From the NCBI RefSeq assembly GCF_009738225.1, contig NZ_CP018187.1:382501-446500 (forward strand): a stretch of DNA of 64,000 nt, in the 5' to 3' direction. Position 1 is the first letter of the stretch. Every line of letters starts with the position of its first letter. The DNA comes from Streptococcus salivarius. GTDB taxonomy: Bacteria; Bacillota; Bacilli; Lactobacillales; Streptococcaceae. The position numbers were made by a program, and so were the translations under genes. The notes beneath the pieces are model-generated. The model searched no databases. It had not been told where the DNA came from and saw only the letters and a program-made list of their open reading frames with translations. This document shows positions 51,676 to 59,741 of this stretch, one piece after another.

Positions 51676-51774
51676 GTGACTACTGAAAACTTCATTCTAC
51701 TAACGTTTTTTATATAAAAAGTCTAGGTCAATCATAGCCAGGTGGTTTGAGCGGGACTATAAGCACATAATACC

Positions 51775-51798
51775 AGCCAGCGCCTAAAGACGCTGGCT
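51775..51798. repeat. Subterminal hairpin of the IS200-like element
   Basis: AGCCAGCG-CCTAAAGA-CGCTGGCT, followed by a T-rich tract on the plus strand; may also stop transcripts from the DUF262 gene. Confidence 0.7.
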
Positions 51799-51860
51799 TT
51801 CATTTTGTTCAAGCCTTATTGCTTTTGACTCGTCACAAGCCTCTCAAAGAGGCATTCGCA

Positions 51861-52318
51861 TTACTTACCATTATCCCTAAAGGGATTTTCATATTCTTTA
51901 ACGATTAATTTATCCAAAGCAATATCATGCTTTTCTTGTTCCTAAATATATTTCTTAATCGTGGCTTCATTAAGTCCTACTGTACTTACATAATAACTCT
52001 CTGTCCAAAAATGCCTGTTCCCCAATTTATATTTTAAATTGGCGTGTTTATCAAACATCATTAATGCACTTTTACCCTTTAAATATCCCATAAAACTAGC
52101 TACACTCATTCGTGGTGGAATACTTACTAACATATGGACATGATCTGGCATTAAGTGGCCTTCTATTATTTCAACACCTTTATATTCGCATAATTTATGA
52201 AAAACATCTCCCAGACTACTCCTATATAGATTATTTTTCGTCTATACTGAAGTGTAAATACAATGTGGTACATACGCATCCATTTTGCTTGTGATAAACT
52301 GTTAGCTTTTTGCACCAT
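51861..52318 (-). pseudogene. tnpA: IS200-family TnpA transposase, broken
   Basis: Read on the minus strand it starts MVQKANSLSQAKWMRMYHIVFTLQYRRK-like. A frameshift near 52230 leads to the rest in another frame: SSLGDVFHKLCEYKGVEIIEGHLMPDHVHML (HUH motif with catalytic-site H-V-H). A TAG stop at about 51940 stands where a Gln codon is expected before EQEKHDIALDK. The likely catalytic Tyr lies in the intact middle (FWTESYYVSTVG). About 152 codons in all, normal length. Confidence 0.85.
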
Positions 52319-52324
52319 AGTCTT

Positions 52325-52380
52325 AACTCCTTTCATTTTACAATATAGGCGTTCAAGCCAATTGTAAAATGAAAGGAGTT
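52325..52380. repeat. Perfect 20-bp hairpin upstream of tnpA
   Basis: Arms 52325-52344 and 52361-52380 (AACTCCTTTCATTTTACAAT and its exact complement), 16-nt loop. In IS200 elements a hairpin here is the left-end transposase site and blocks readthrough into tnpA; it also lies right after the aldo/keto reductase stop. Confidence 0.8.
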
Positions 52381-52387
52381 TGTTTTC

Positions 52388-53233
52388 TTATACACTATAT
52401 TTCAATAAATGCTTAATGCGTTCTACACTTTCATCAGGACCATAAGCATTTGGGTATCGGTCTAGCTTACTAATAGCATCAAGGTCTGCTTGGTCTAGGT
52501 GGAAGTCAAAGCTATCAAAGTTTTCCTTCATTCGTTCGATATGGGTACTTTTAGGTATGGTCAGAATGCCTTGTTGGGTTTGCCATCTGAGGATGACCTG
52601 AGCGACTGTCTTGCCATGTTTTTCAGCGATAGCAGTCAGAGTTGAGTCCTGAAAAATACCATCCTCACCTCTGTGAAAAGGAGCCCAGGCTTGCGTTAGG
52701 GTACCAAATTCCTTATCAGCTTTCTGGATAAGTTTGTGTTGTTTATAGGGGTGCAACTCGATTTGATTGACCGCTGGAATAACAGGTGTTTGCAAGGCAA
52801 AATCTGCCAAACGCCCTGTTGAGAAGTTAGAAACCCCAATGGCTCTAATAAGTCCTTCATGCTGAAGCTCAATCATAGCACGCCAAGCACCATGTAAGTC
52901 GCCAAAAGGTTGATGAATTAAATATAAATCAAGATAGTCAGTATCTAGTTTGCGAAGTGTCTCTTTTAGGGCTAATTTGGTATCTTCGTAGCCAAGCTGG
53001 CTAATCCAAGCTTTACTAGTCAAGAAAATATCCTCTCGAGGGATACCAGATGCCTTAATAGCACGTCCCACGGCTTCCTCATTTCGATAAAGACTAGCAG
53101 TATCAATTAATCGATAGCCTACAGAAAGAGCGTCTTCAACGGCTTTTTGACATTCCTTTTGATCGAAAATTTGCCAGACACCAAAACCAAGCACGGGTAT
53201 TTTGATGCCATTGTTAAGTGTTTGAAATTCCAT
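52388..53233 (-). CDS. Aldo/keto reductase
   Basis: NADPH-dependent oxidoreductase of 281 residues with the complete AKR tetrad: D44, Y49 (DTASLYRNEEAVG), K74 (LTSKAW) and H107 (LYLIHQPFG), plus the C-terminal IPKSTHIERMKEN coenzyme motif. It resembles the 2,5-diketo-gluconate-reductase branch common in lactic acid bacteria; the natural substrate is unknown. Located 10 bp downstream of a LysR gene on the same strand, so likely under its control. GGAG precedes the ATG. Confidence 0.92.
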   Translation of the reverse strand: MEFQTLNNGIKIPVLGFGVWQIFDQKECQKAVEDALSVGYRLIDTASLYRNEEAVGRAIKASGIPREDIFLTSKAWISQLGYEDTKLALKETLRKLDTDYLDLYLIHQPFGDLHGAWRAMIELQHEGLIRAIGVSNFSTGRLADFALQTPVIPAVNQIELHPYKQHKLIQKADKEFGTLTQAWAPFHRGEDGIFQDSTLTAIAEKHGKTVAQVILRWQTQQGILTIPKSTHIERMKENFDSFDFHLDQADLDAISKLDRYPNAYGPDESVERIKHLLKYSV

Positions 53234-53243
53234 TTTATTCTCC

Positions 53244-54140
53244 TTAGTGGTGGGGTAGTAAGCTATCCTGAATTTCCTCGATAAATGCTTGAATAATTGC
53301 GGATTGTTTCTGTTTATTATTTGTCACAAACCCCAAGGTGTGCTTTGGACTGTTCTTCAGTGGAAGTAAAACAATTTGGTCCTTAATGAAACTATTAACA
53401 ATACCGAGGCCAGAAGCGTAACTATCTGAGGCACAGAGCAAATTCATGACACTGCCTCGGTCATTACTGTAAATTACTTGTTGGTCAGGCAGAACCTCGA
53501 GAGGATCTTCGTCAAAATGAATTCCAGAGCTTTCTTGACGAAAGCGAACCTGTGGGTATCCCTCTAAATCTTTGAGATTGAGGGATTTTTTGTGAGCTAG
53601 GGGATGTTGGCGACCTAGGAAAATCTTGGTTTCAAACTCTCCAAGTGGGGTAAAAGTTAAATCCATGTGTTGGAAACTGCGTTCTAGGATATGGTCGTTA
53701 TCTTCATCTAGATAAATAATCCCCAGGTCACTTTCGAAGCTTTCAACGCTTTTGAGAATCTTCCTAGTTGTTGTTTCAATCAGTTGAAATTCTTGATAAT
53801 CACTACGAAAACGTTGGGCAATGTGAGCCATGGGAAGTGACAAGAAATCGTAGTGGTGACTGGCAACAGTGAATGATTTCTTAAAGGATTTGCGATAGCG
53901 TCCTTCTAGTAGATCTAGCTCTCCAAGAATACGTTTGGCGTATTTGAGAAAATCATGACCGTCATCAGTTAGTTTAGCTCCTGTATTGGAACGTTCAAAG
54001 AGTTGGACTCCAAGTTCTTCCTCTAAATCACGGATGGATGCTGAGAGATTAGGTTGAGTCAAAAAGAGTTTTTTAGCAGCCTTACTAAAAGACCCTGTTT
54101 CAGCGATAGTCTGAACATAGCGACATTGTTGAAAATTCAT
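53244..54140 (-). CDS. LysR-family transcriptional regulator
   Basis: 298 residues: N-terminal winged helix (MNFQQCRYVQTIAETGSFSKAAKKLF then LTQPNLSASIRDLEEELGVQLFER) and a periplasmic-binding-like effector domain (about 90-295). I choose the ATG at 54140, with AAAGGGG 6 bases upstream, over one two codons earlier. Effector unknown; the aldo/keto reductase gene follows in the same transcript. Confidence 0.9.
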   Translation of the reverse strand: MNFQQCRYVQTIAETGSFSKAAKKLFLTQPNLSASIRDLEEELGVQLFERSNTGAKLTDDGHDFLKYAKRILGELDLLEGRYRKSFKKSFTVASHHYDFLSLPMAHIAQRFRSDYQEFQLIETTTRKILKSVESFESDLGIIYLDEDNDHILERSFQHMDLTFTPLGEFETKIFLGRQHPLAHKKSLNLKDLEGYPQVRFRQESSGIHFDEDPLEVLPDQQVIYSNDRGSVMNLLCASDSYASGLGIVNSFIKDQIVLLPLKNSPKHTLGFVTNNKQKQSAIIQAFIEEIQDSLLPHH

Positions 54141-54275
54141 AAGCATCCCCTTTAAAAAATGTGATTGTAGGTCATATTATAACAAAATGAGAAGTCTAAA
54201 ATCAGCAAAATTCTGATAGGAATAGATGAAGACCTGATATGAAATTTCTATGATTAAATCGTTTTAGGAGTAATA

Positions 54276-54374
54276 ATGGAAATTGAGATAAGTTGTAAGA
54301 ATGCGGTGCTGATAAATGAAAAACTGCATCCCCTGGTTAGACACCAAAAATCTAACTTGTGGGATGCAGTTTGA
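54276..54374 (+). other. Possible 32-codon ORF spanning a long hairpin
   Basis: ATG behind TTAGGAG encodes MEIEISCKNAVLINEK and a further 16 residues. Its second half lies in the 54321-54372 hairpin, so it may be a chance frame or a remnant of a mobile element. Weak claim. Confidence 0.25.
54321..54372. terminator. Long hairpin after the CPBP gene
   Basis: Perfect 12-bp outer stem AAACTGCATCCC/GGGATGCAGTTT with inner GTTAGA/TCTAAC. It begins 7 bp after the CPBP stop (minus strand), where its A-run gives Us. It probably ends that transcript and may derive from a repeat or insertion sequence. The rest of 54141-54378 shows nothing else. Confidence 0.65.
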
Positions 54375-54378
54375 AATA

Positions 54379-55119
54379 TTAGTCATTAAGATATCTAATG
54401 GCTTTCAATTTTTTAGGACGAATAAGGAAGAGTCCTAGGGCAATTAAAGGTAGCCAGAAAATGAAATGCCAGATACTTGTAGCTGGTGCAGCCTGTGTTG
54501 ATTGCGAGAGAAGGACACTGGCAAAATCAACCAAACAGTGCAGAATAATAGTCCACCAGAGGCTACCAGTACGTAGGTAAATAGCAGCAAAGAATATTCC
54601 TATAGCTGTCGCATAATAAACCTGGAACAAGGTAGCGTTCAAGGGCTGGTGAGTGAGGTTTCCAAGATGGGCTAGTCCAAAAATTATGGCAGATAAGAAA
54701 ACGACTCCTAAAACCTGTTTTGAAGATCTAATACCATCTTGGAAGGCGAGTTTAAGGAAAAGTCCACGAAAAAAATATTCCTCAAAAAAACCGGCTCCTA
54801 AGGCAATAACCAAGGCAGTTCCTATCATGTGAGGTGCTTTACTGATCCCAAGAGCAACCGCAGAAACATAGAAGAAATCTGCCAAAAGAAGAAACCAACA
54901 AACCCCTAAGGTTTCAGACCAACTTATCTTTTTAGTCGATTTGATCTTTAATCCAAGGCGTCTCTGTACGAGGAAATAGTATAGACACATAAGGCCAAGT
55001 GTTTTAATGAGATAAGCTATATTCTCAGGCAAAGGCTTAAGAAGCAAACGAAGTACAAGGTTTGCAAAAACAATACTAATTCCCAAAAGAATCAGTGCTT
55101 TAATTTCTTTTTTTGTCAT
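54379..55119 (-). CDS. CPBP-family intramembrane metalloprotease
   Basis: Eight-helix membrane protein of 246 residues of the CAAX-protease and bacteriocin-processing (Abi) family. Catalytic motifs are complete: EEYFFRG (E113, E114, R118), FGLAHL (H151) and HCLVD (H194, D198). I start at the ATG with TTGGGGGAC upstream; 12 more codons are open but have no ribosome site. In streptococci such genes often accompany bacteriocin immunity loci, but none is seen nearby, so its target is unknown. Confidence 0.88.
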   Translation of the reverse strand: MTKKEIKALILLGISIVFANLVLRLLLKPLPENIAYLIKTLGLMCLYYFLVQRRLGLKIKSTKKISWSETLGVCWFLLLADFFYVSAVALGISKAPHMIGTALVIALGAGFFEEYFFRGLFLKLAFQDGIRSSKQVLGVVFLSAIIFGLAHLGNLTHQPLNATLFQVYYATAIGIFFAAIYLRTGSLWWTIILHCLVDFASVLLSQSTQAAPATSIWHFIFWLPLIALGLFLIRPKKLKAIRYLND

Positions 55120-55445
55120 TGAAAAGTCCCCCAACTTTCTTAACATTTTTTTCAAGCATACGACGAAAAATGCTTAAAGTCAAGGTCTTGAAGGTGTTTT
55201 TTTTTTGTGTTTTTAGTAATGAAGAGGTCACTTCATGATAATCCGAATATAGTAGAAAACATATGCTATCTTAGAAACAGTCCTTTATGAGAAAAAAATG
55301 AACGGCTGTAAGAAAGTAATAAGTGAAAACTCTGTGAATCCCTTACGAATTACAATTTATTGTAAAGAAATGGTTGAATTATAACAAAAGTGTGTCAAAT
55401 TTTAAAAATATGTAGCAAATATATAATATTTTTTTCAGAAAACTA

Positions 55446-55474
55446 TTGCCAAATTTTGAAAATCACGGTAGTAT
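55446..55474 (+). promoter_or_regulatory. Promoter of the LPXTG surface protein gene
   Basis: TTGCCA, 17-bp spacer, TAGTAT, followed by AAGGAGAAAG before the ATG. The remainder of 55120-55445 is very AT-rich and I see no gene in it. Confidence 0.6.
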
Positions 55475-55531
55475 ATTAAACGGTGAAGAAAATAGGTTAA
55501 TAAAATGTTAACCAAGAAGGAGAAAGTGTAA

Positions 55532-57469
55532 ATGAAAGTCAATCCATTTAAAACAACATTGTATTCAAGCGTATTGCTTGCAGGACTCGCGGCTACAAGC
55601 GTAGCAGCTGCGGATGAAGCTAAAGATGTAACAGCAACTACTGATACTGATGCAACCGTATCAAATACGACTGCAGAATCAAGTGCTAATCTTGTTAAAA
55701 CAACAGGTGATGCAGCGGTTGTCACTACAGTACCTGGAACAGAAGAAAAAACTACTACTGAAACAGATACTACTGTAAAAACAACAACTAAAGCTATTGC
55801 TGAAGTTTCAAATCCTGACTTCAATAACGCTGTTGAAGCTGCAACAACGACTGCAGCAGCATCAAAAGATTCTGCTGATGTTAAAGCTGTTCAAGATCAA
55901 GCAGCTAAAGATGCTCAAGAAGCTTCAAATACAGTTGTTTCTGAAAATAAATTGACACGTGAAGAAGCTGACGCAGCTCTTACATCTGCTAAAGCAAATG
56001 TTGTTGCTACAGGGGGATTCACTGCTACAGAAGAAGCAGGTGTTAAACACACTAGCGTAGAAGCTGCTAATAATGACAATAAAGTTCAAACAACAGCTTT
56101 GACAACTGCAGTTTCAGAATATAAACAAAAACTTGCAGATTACAAGACACAATTGGATAAATATTACCAAGATGTTCTTGCTTATGCTGCTTGGGAAAAA
56201 GCTTATAAAGAATATACTGGTGGAACAACAGCACGTCTTTTGACAAAAGGATTGGCTGAAAATGCTACTGGTTTGATTTATAAAACAGAATCTAATGCTA
56301 CTATGACTGTTGAAAATTCAGCAGGTTCTGTTGACTACTTGGATAAAACAATCCAATCAGGTCACTCAGTAGATGAAATTCTTGAACAATTCAACACATC
56401 TCGTTATATTCCAAGTGACTTTAGTGCAGCTAACGGTACACAGTACACTATCAATGCTGATGGTGAATATACTGAAGATGTATGGTTGAAGATGGCTACA
56501 GGTCAAACGTTGACTGTAACATACAACAATCTAAACGGAACATCATTCAATGGTACTCCAGTTAAGAAAATCGTTGCAACTTACACTTTGGTAGAAACAC
56601 CAAGTACAGATGGTTCAGCCATTGTTAAGTTGTACCACGATCCAACGAAGACACTTTTCATTGGTTCACAAACTGACGACACTAACAAAAAACTTCATGT
56701 TAAGATGAACTTGAACTTCTTTGAAACTGAGTCATCAGTGACACCACTTGATTTGTCTAAGAATGGATCAGTTTTGAGTATCTCATCACTTAACCACTGG
56801 AACACTGAGCTTGGAAACCACATTGAAAAAGTTGGTTTGAATGGTAATGAATACGTTCAAATCCCTGGTTCATCTATCACTTTGCATGAAGATGGTTATG
56901 CTTATGCAACAAATGATAACGAATTTGTGGCTAACGGTTCACGCTTTAACAGTGACTCAACAGTAGACCCAACAACTGGTGAAGTGACTGATGAAGGTTG
57001 GGATGCGATTAACCCAGATGGAACACCTCGTACGAAGAATGCCTACTATGGTGCTGCTGCAACAATCTTCAAGGGTGAACCAATGGACTTCATCGTAAGC
57101 GGAAATAACCTTAACGTTCCAACTGCTTACTGGTTCGCAACTAACTCAACAGTAGTTGTTCCTGAATTGCCAGAAGAACCAAATAAACCAGTTCTTCCAA
57201 ATACTGTTTCAGCGTCAGTTACTTACCACAAAAACTTTGTATCTGTTGAAGAAACAACTGAGAAACCAAAACCTCAAGTACCAACAACTCCAACAGAACC
57301 TACACCAGGTAAACCTGTAACACCAACATCAGCACCTGTAAAAGAAGAAGCTCCAGCTCTTCCAGCTACTGGTGAAAAATCAACAGTAGCTTCTGCAGCA
57401 GCAGGTGCAGCTATGGTGACATCAGCTTTGGCCTTGTTCGGTATCTCAACTTACAAACGTAAACACTAA
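55532..57469 (+). CDS. LPXTG-anchored surface adhesin with GbpC/antigen I-II V-type domain
   Basis: 645 residues: signal peptide (about 1-27, cleavage after VAA), a Thr/Ala-rich low-complexity region (about 28-110), an alpha-helical stretch related to antigen I/II A-repeats (about 111-215, ending YKQKLADYKTQLDKYYQDV), a globular GbpC/Spa-like beta domain (about 220-550), a Pro-rich stalk and LPATG (610-614) with hydrophobic helix and KRKH tail for sortase A. It resembles S. mutans GbpC and the V-region of SspA/SspB. Role in adhesion or glucan binding is by family. Own promoter and terminator. Confidence 0.87.
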   Translation: MKVNPFKTTLYSSVLLAGLAATSVAAADEAKDVTATTDTDATVSNTTAESSANLVKTTGDAAVVTTVPGTEEKTTTETDTTVKTTTKAIAEVSNPDFNNAVEAATTTAAASKDSADVKAVQDQAAKDAQEASNTVVSENKLTREEADAALTSAKANVVATGGFTATEEAGVKHTSVEAANNDNKVQTTALTTAVSEYKQKLADYKTQLDKYYQDVLAYAAWEKAYKEYTGGTTARLLTKGLAENATGLIYKTESNATMTVENSAGSVDYLDKTIQSGHSVDEILEQFNTSRYIPSDFSAANGTQYTINADGEYTEDVWLKMATGQTLTVTYNNLNGTSFNGTPVKKIVATYTLVETPSTDGSAIVKLYHDPTKTLFIGSQTDDTNKKLHVKMNLNFFETESSVTPLDLSKNGSVLSISSLNHWNTELGNHIEKVGLNGNEYVQIPGSSITLHEDGYAYATNDNEFVANGSRFNSDSTVDPTTGEVTDEGWDAINPDGTPRTKNAYYGAAATIFKGEPMDFIVSGNNLNVPTAYWFATNSTVVVPELPEEPNKPVLPNTVSASVTYHKNFVSVEETTEKPKPQVPTTPTEPTPGKPVTPTSAPVKEEAPALPATGEKSTVASAAAGAAMVTSALALFGISTYKRKH

Positions 57470-57477
57470 GATAATAC

Positions 57478-57511
57478 ATAAAAAAGCTAGGAAATTTTCC
57501 TAGCTTTTTTA
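57478..57511. terminator. Terminator after the LPXTG gene
   Basis: Stem AAAAAGCTAGGAAA/TTTCCTAGCTTTTT, about 14 bp, with A- and T-runs on both sides; likely bidirectional. Confidence 0.85.
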
Positions 57512-57728
57512 GTTTGGAAGAATCAAGTTAGCTAGGAATAAGAAAGATGAAAATTTCTGACATTTAGTAAAGCTACTTGATTTAGACTCAAAAAAGAAAA
57601 AATGATATACATTTTCTAATTTTTTCAAAACTGCAAATAAGGCCTATAATATAGGCTTTTCTCTATAGTTAACCATGTAAGAAACAAGGGTCTAAATATT
57701 ATTTTCAAAAAATATGAAATAAATTAAT

Positions 57729-57756
57729 TGACAAAAAATTATAATACAGTATAATA
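57729..57756 (+). promoter_or_regulatory. Near-consensus promoter of the intergenic RNA
   Basis: TTGACA, 16-bp spacer, TATAAT: both hexamers perfect. No ORF with a ribosome site follows. Confidence 0.85.
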
Positions 57757-57761
57757 GATTG

Positions 57762-58720
57762 TGTTAGGAAGAGTTTGTTTTTTGGCAGGGTGACTCCCTG
57801 GTCAAAAAAGACTAGCTTAGAATCTAGAATTCTAGGTTATCAAATTCCAATGTTTCATTGTGATGATTTAAAAAGAGAAGATTTAAACAGCAAACAAATC
57901 AGATTAATCGATTTAAAACATCAGCATCATCGTAGCGGGAGCTAGCGGTATTTTTAATCCGTGTAGAGCAAACGACAGATTCAAAAACAGCAGAATCGGT
58001 AGAGACTAATCTTCAAAAGCGAAGAGGGAAAGAAAATAAAGCAGTAACTGCTAATATACCTATCAGAAGGTGGATTAAACCTAATGACTGATAGATGGTA
58101 TGTTTTGAGAGTGGCGTTTTTAGCCAATACTCTTCTAGGAAATAGTATCTTGTAAGCAGTAAGACGTTCTGCGTCAAGAAGCTAGAGGGAAAGCTTTTCA
58201 GATTGACTGACTATCAATCATAAGATACTCTTGACTAGAAACCATTTTGGACCAACACGGTTTTGCGTTTGTTGGTATTGAACTGCACCTAGGGAAATGG
58301 TGGTTCAATGTTAGTAAATAAAGACTTTACATTTCAAAAAGTCAAAAAATTGTTTTATCACAACGTGAACTCGAGGGATTAAGTTCAAGTTGAGATTCAG
58401 GAACAAAAAGGTAAGAAGCATATTGGGATGATGTTTTAGCGACGGAATTTGACTAGATGTTTGTGAGAGCATCTGTCTATGCTACATTGACTATTTTTAA
58501 AGGTCGTGTGGAATAGGAACTGTTTTCAAGGTCCTGGTACCAAGGAAAGTTGGGGGATTTTCCTTTAGGTATTGGGATTGTTGAAAAGAGATCAAATGGA
58601 CTGAGCGGCACTTGTATCCCAAGGTAAGCAATACACCTATGAACCTAAGTTTCCATACAGCAGGGAGCAAGTTTCAGTTTGAATGGGGGACGCATCTAGA
58701 GTAATCTAGATGTTTTTTTA
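57762..58720 (+). ncRNA. Candidate large structured non-coding RNA (about 0.96 kb)
   Basis: Bounded by a perfect promoter and a strong terminator; neither strand has a frame of 60 codons. Helices seen: 57818-57823/57829-57834; 57861-57872/57912-57923 (one mismatch, encloses others); 58056-58066/58088-58101 with inner AGGT/ACCT; 58109-58115/58123-58132; a junction closed by 58144-58151/58222-58229 that holds three hairpins (58163-58175, 58179-58196, 58201-58219); 58251-58257/58270-58276 abutting an 11-bp hairpin 58277-58309; 58323-58328/58338-58343; 58361-58392; 58455-58474; 58542-58565. Loops repeatedly carry AGGGA(A/T). Not assigned to a family. A decayed gene is the main alternative. Confidence 0.6.
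58693..58720 (+). terminator. Intrinsic terminator of the intergenic RNA
   Basis: Perfect 8-bp stem CATCTAGA/TCTAGATG closed by a GTAA (GNRA) loop, followed by seven Ts. Confidence 0.9.
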
Positions 58721-58735
58721 TTTTGTGAGTTCTTT

Positions 58736-58743
58736 TGCGAATA
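58736..58743 (+). promoter_or_regulatory. ComX (SigX) cin-box upstream of coiA
   Basis: TGCGAATA, 7 of 8 matches to the streptococcal cin-box TACGAATA, 28 bp before the GTG start. No ordinary -35/-10 pair is seen, so coiA is expected only in competent cells. Confidence 0.7.
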
Positions 58744-58771
58744 AGTAAGAGAGTGCATGAAGGAGGGTGTC

Positions 58772-59731
58772 GTGTTAATTGCAAAAAATCCGGAGGGAAA
58801 CCTCGTTTCAGCTCTAGAAACTAGTTTGAATCGTGAGGAATCCTATTGCTGTCCGGGCTGTCAGGGAGTTGTCCTATTGAGACATGGTCAAGTCATGTGT
58901 CCACATTTTGCTCATAAGTCTTTGCAAGATTGTCAGTTCTTCTCGGAGAATGAATCGGCCCAACATTTATCCCTTAAGGCAGCCTTATATAAATCTTTGG
59001 TTAATCATGGTGAAAAAGTACGTATTGAAAAGGTTTTGTCCGAGATGGGGCAAATTGCAGATTTATTTGTTGGCGATTCCCTGGCTCTGGAAGTTCAGTG
59101 TTCTCGTTTATCACAGAAACGTTTAAGAGAACGCACACGCACCTATCACCAAGCAGGTTATGAAGTGCGTTGGCTTTTGGGGGAAGACCTATGGTTGGGA
59201 CGGCGTTTAACAGACTTACAGCGGGACTTTCTCTATTTTACGGCTAAGATAGGATTTCATCTATGGGAGCTTGATTGGAAGAAAGAGGAAATTAGACTTA
59301 AGTATCTCATCTATGAGGATATTTTTGGGAGAGTTTATTACTTAACTAAGACTTGGTCTTTAACAGAGAATCTCATGACGGTTTTACGTTTTCCCTATCA
59401 AGCAGAAAAGGTTGAGACCTATCAAGTGACTCAGCGAAAGAAAGTCTCACATGTGATTCAACGGGAATTAATGGGGAAAAATCCAAGATGGATGAGAAGG
59501 CAGGAGGCGGCTTATCTTAAGGGGATGAATTTGTTAAGTCTGTCTGATCAAGATTTTTTCCCACAAGTAAGATTTCCTGAATCTAGGCAGGGTTTTGTAC
59601 AAATTAGACAGTCACTTGAAGGTTTTGAAAAGCTTTTTAAGCAATATTATCGAAAAAGTCATTTTTCTTATCGACAAACTCTCTACCCTCCCACCTTTTA
59701 TGCTAAAATAGAAAAGAATAGACACAATTAA
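58772..59731 (+). CDS. coiA: Competence protein CoiA
   Basis: Late-competence protein that promotes recombination of incoming DNA. The 319-residue product has an N-terminal zinc-ribbon-like region (CCPGCQG...CPHFAHKS, about 23-50) and a nuclease-like domain ([21 protein letters not shown]-x-Q of the PD-(D/E)XK type). I start at GTG, with AAGGAGG 5 bases upstream and an N-terminus [15 protein letters not shown] like other CoiA proteins; the ATG at 58757 lies too close to the cin-box. pepF starts 10 bp after the stop, as in other streptococci. Confidence 0.92.
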   Translation: MLIAKNPEGNLVSALETSLNREESYCCPGCQGVVLLRHGQVMCPHFAHKSLQDCQFFSENESAQHLSLKAALYKSLVNHGEKVRIEKVLSEMGQIADLFVGDSLALEVQCSRLSQKRLRERTRTYHQAGYEVRWLLGEDLWLGRRLTDLQRDFLYFTAKIGFHLWELDWKKEEIRLKYLIYEDIFGRVYYLTKTWSLTENLMTVLRFPYQAEKVETYQVTQRKKVSHVIQRELMGKNPRWMRRQEAAYLKGMNLLSLSDQDFFPQVRFPESRQGFVQIRQSLEGFEKLFKQYYRKSHFSYRQTLYPPTFYAKIEKNRHN

Positions 59732-59741
59732 GGAGAATATT

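Larger units (their letters stand above)
51775..52380 (-). mobile_element. IS200/IS605-type insertion element, inactive
   Basis: A Y1-transposase remnant bounded by subterminal hairpins: 8-bp AGCCAGCG/CGCTGGCT at 51775-51798 on one side and a perfect 20-bp stem at 52325-52380 on the other. IS200-type elements have no terminal inverted repeats and make no target duplication, so the exact ends are uncertain. Confidence 0.75.

Noticed and set aside
55435..55824. Antisense ORF opposite the start of the LPXTG gene
   Set aside because: Low-complexity shadow of the Thr/Ala-rich region running through the adhesin promoter.
58266..58320. Short coding-like stretch (HGFAFVGIELHLGKWW) suggesting a decayed gene in the 57.7-58.7 kb interval
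   Set aside because: It is only about 20 codons, has no neighbours in any frame that continue it, and coincides with two perfect abutting hairpins; kept as the alternative to the ncRNA view.
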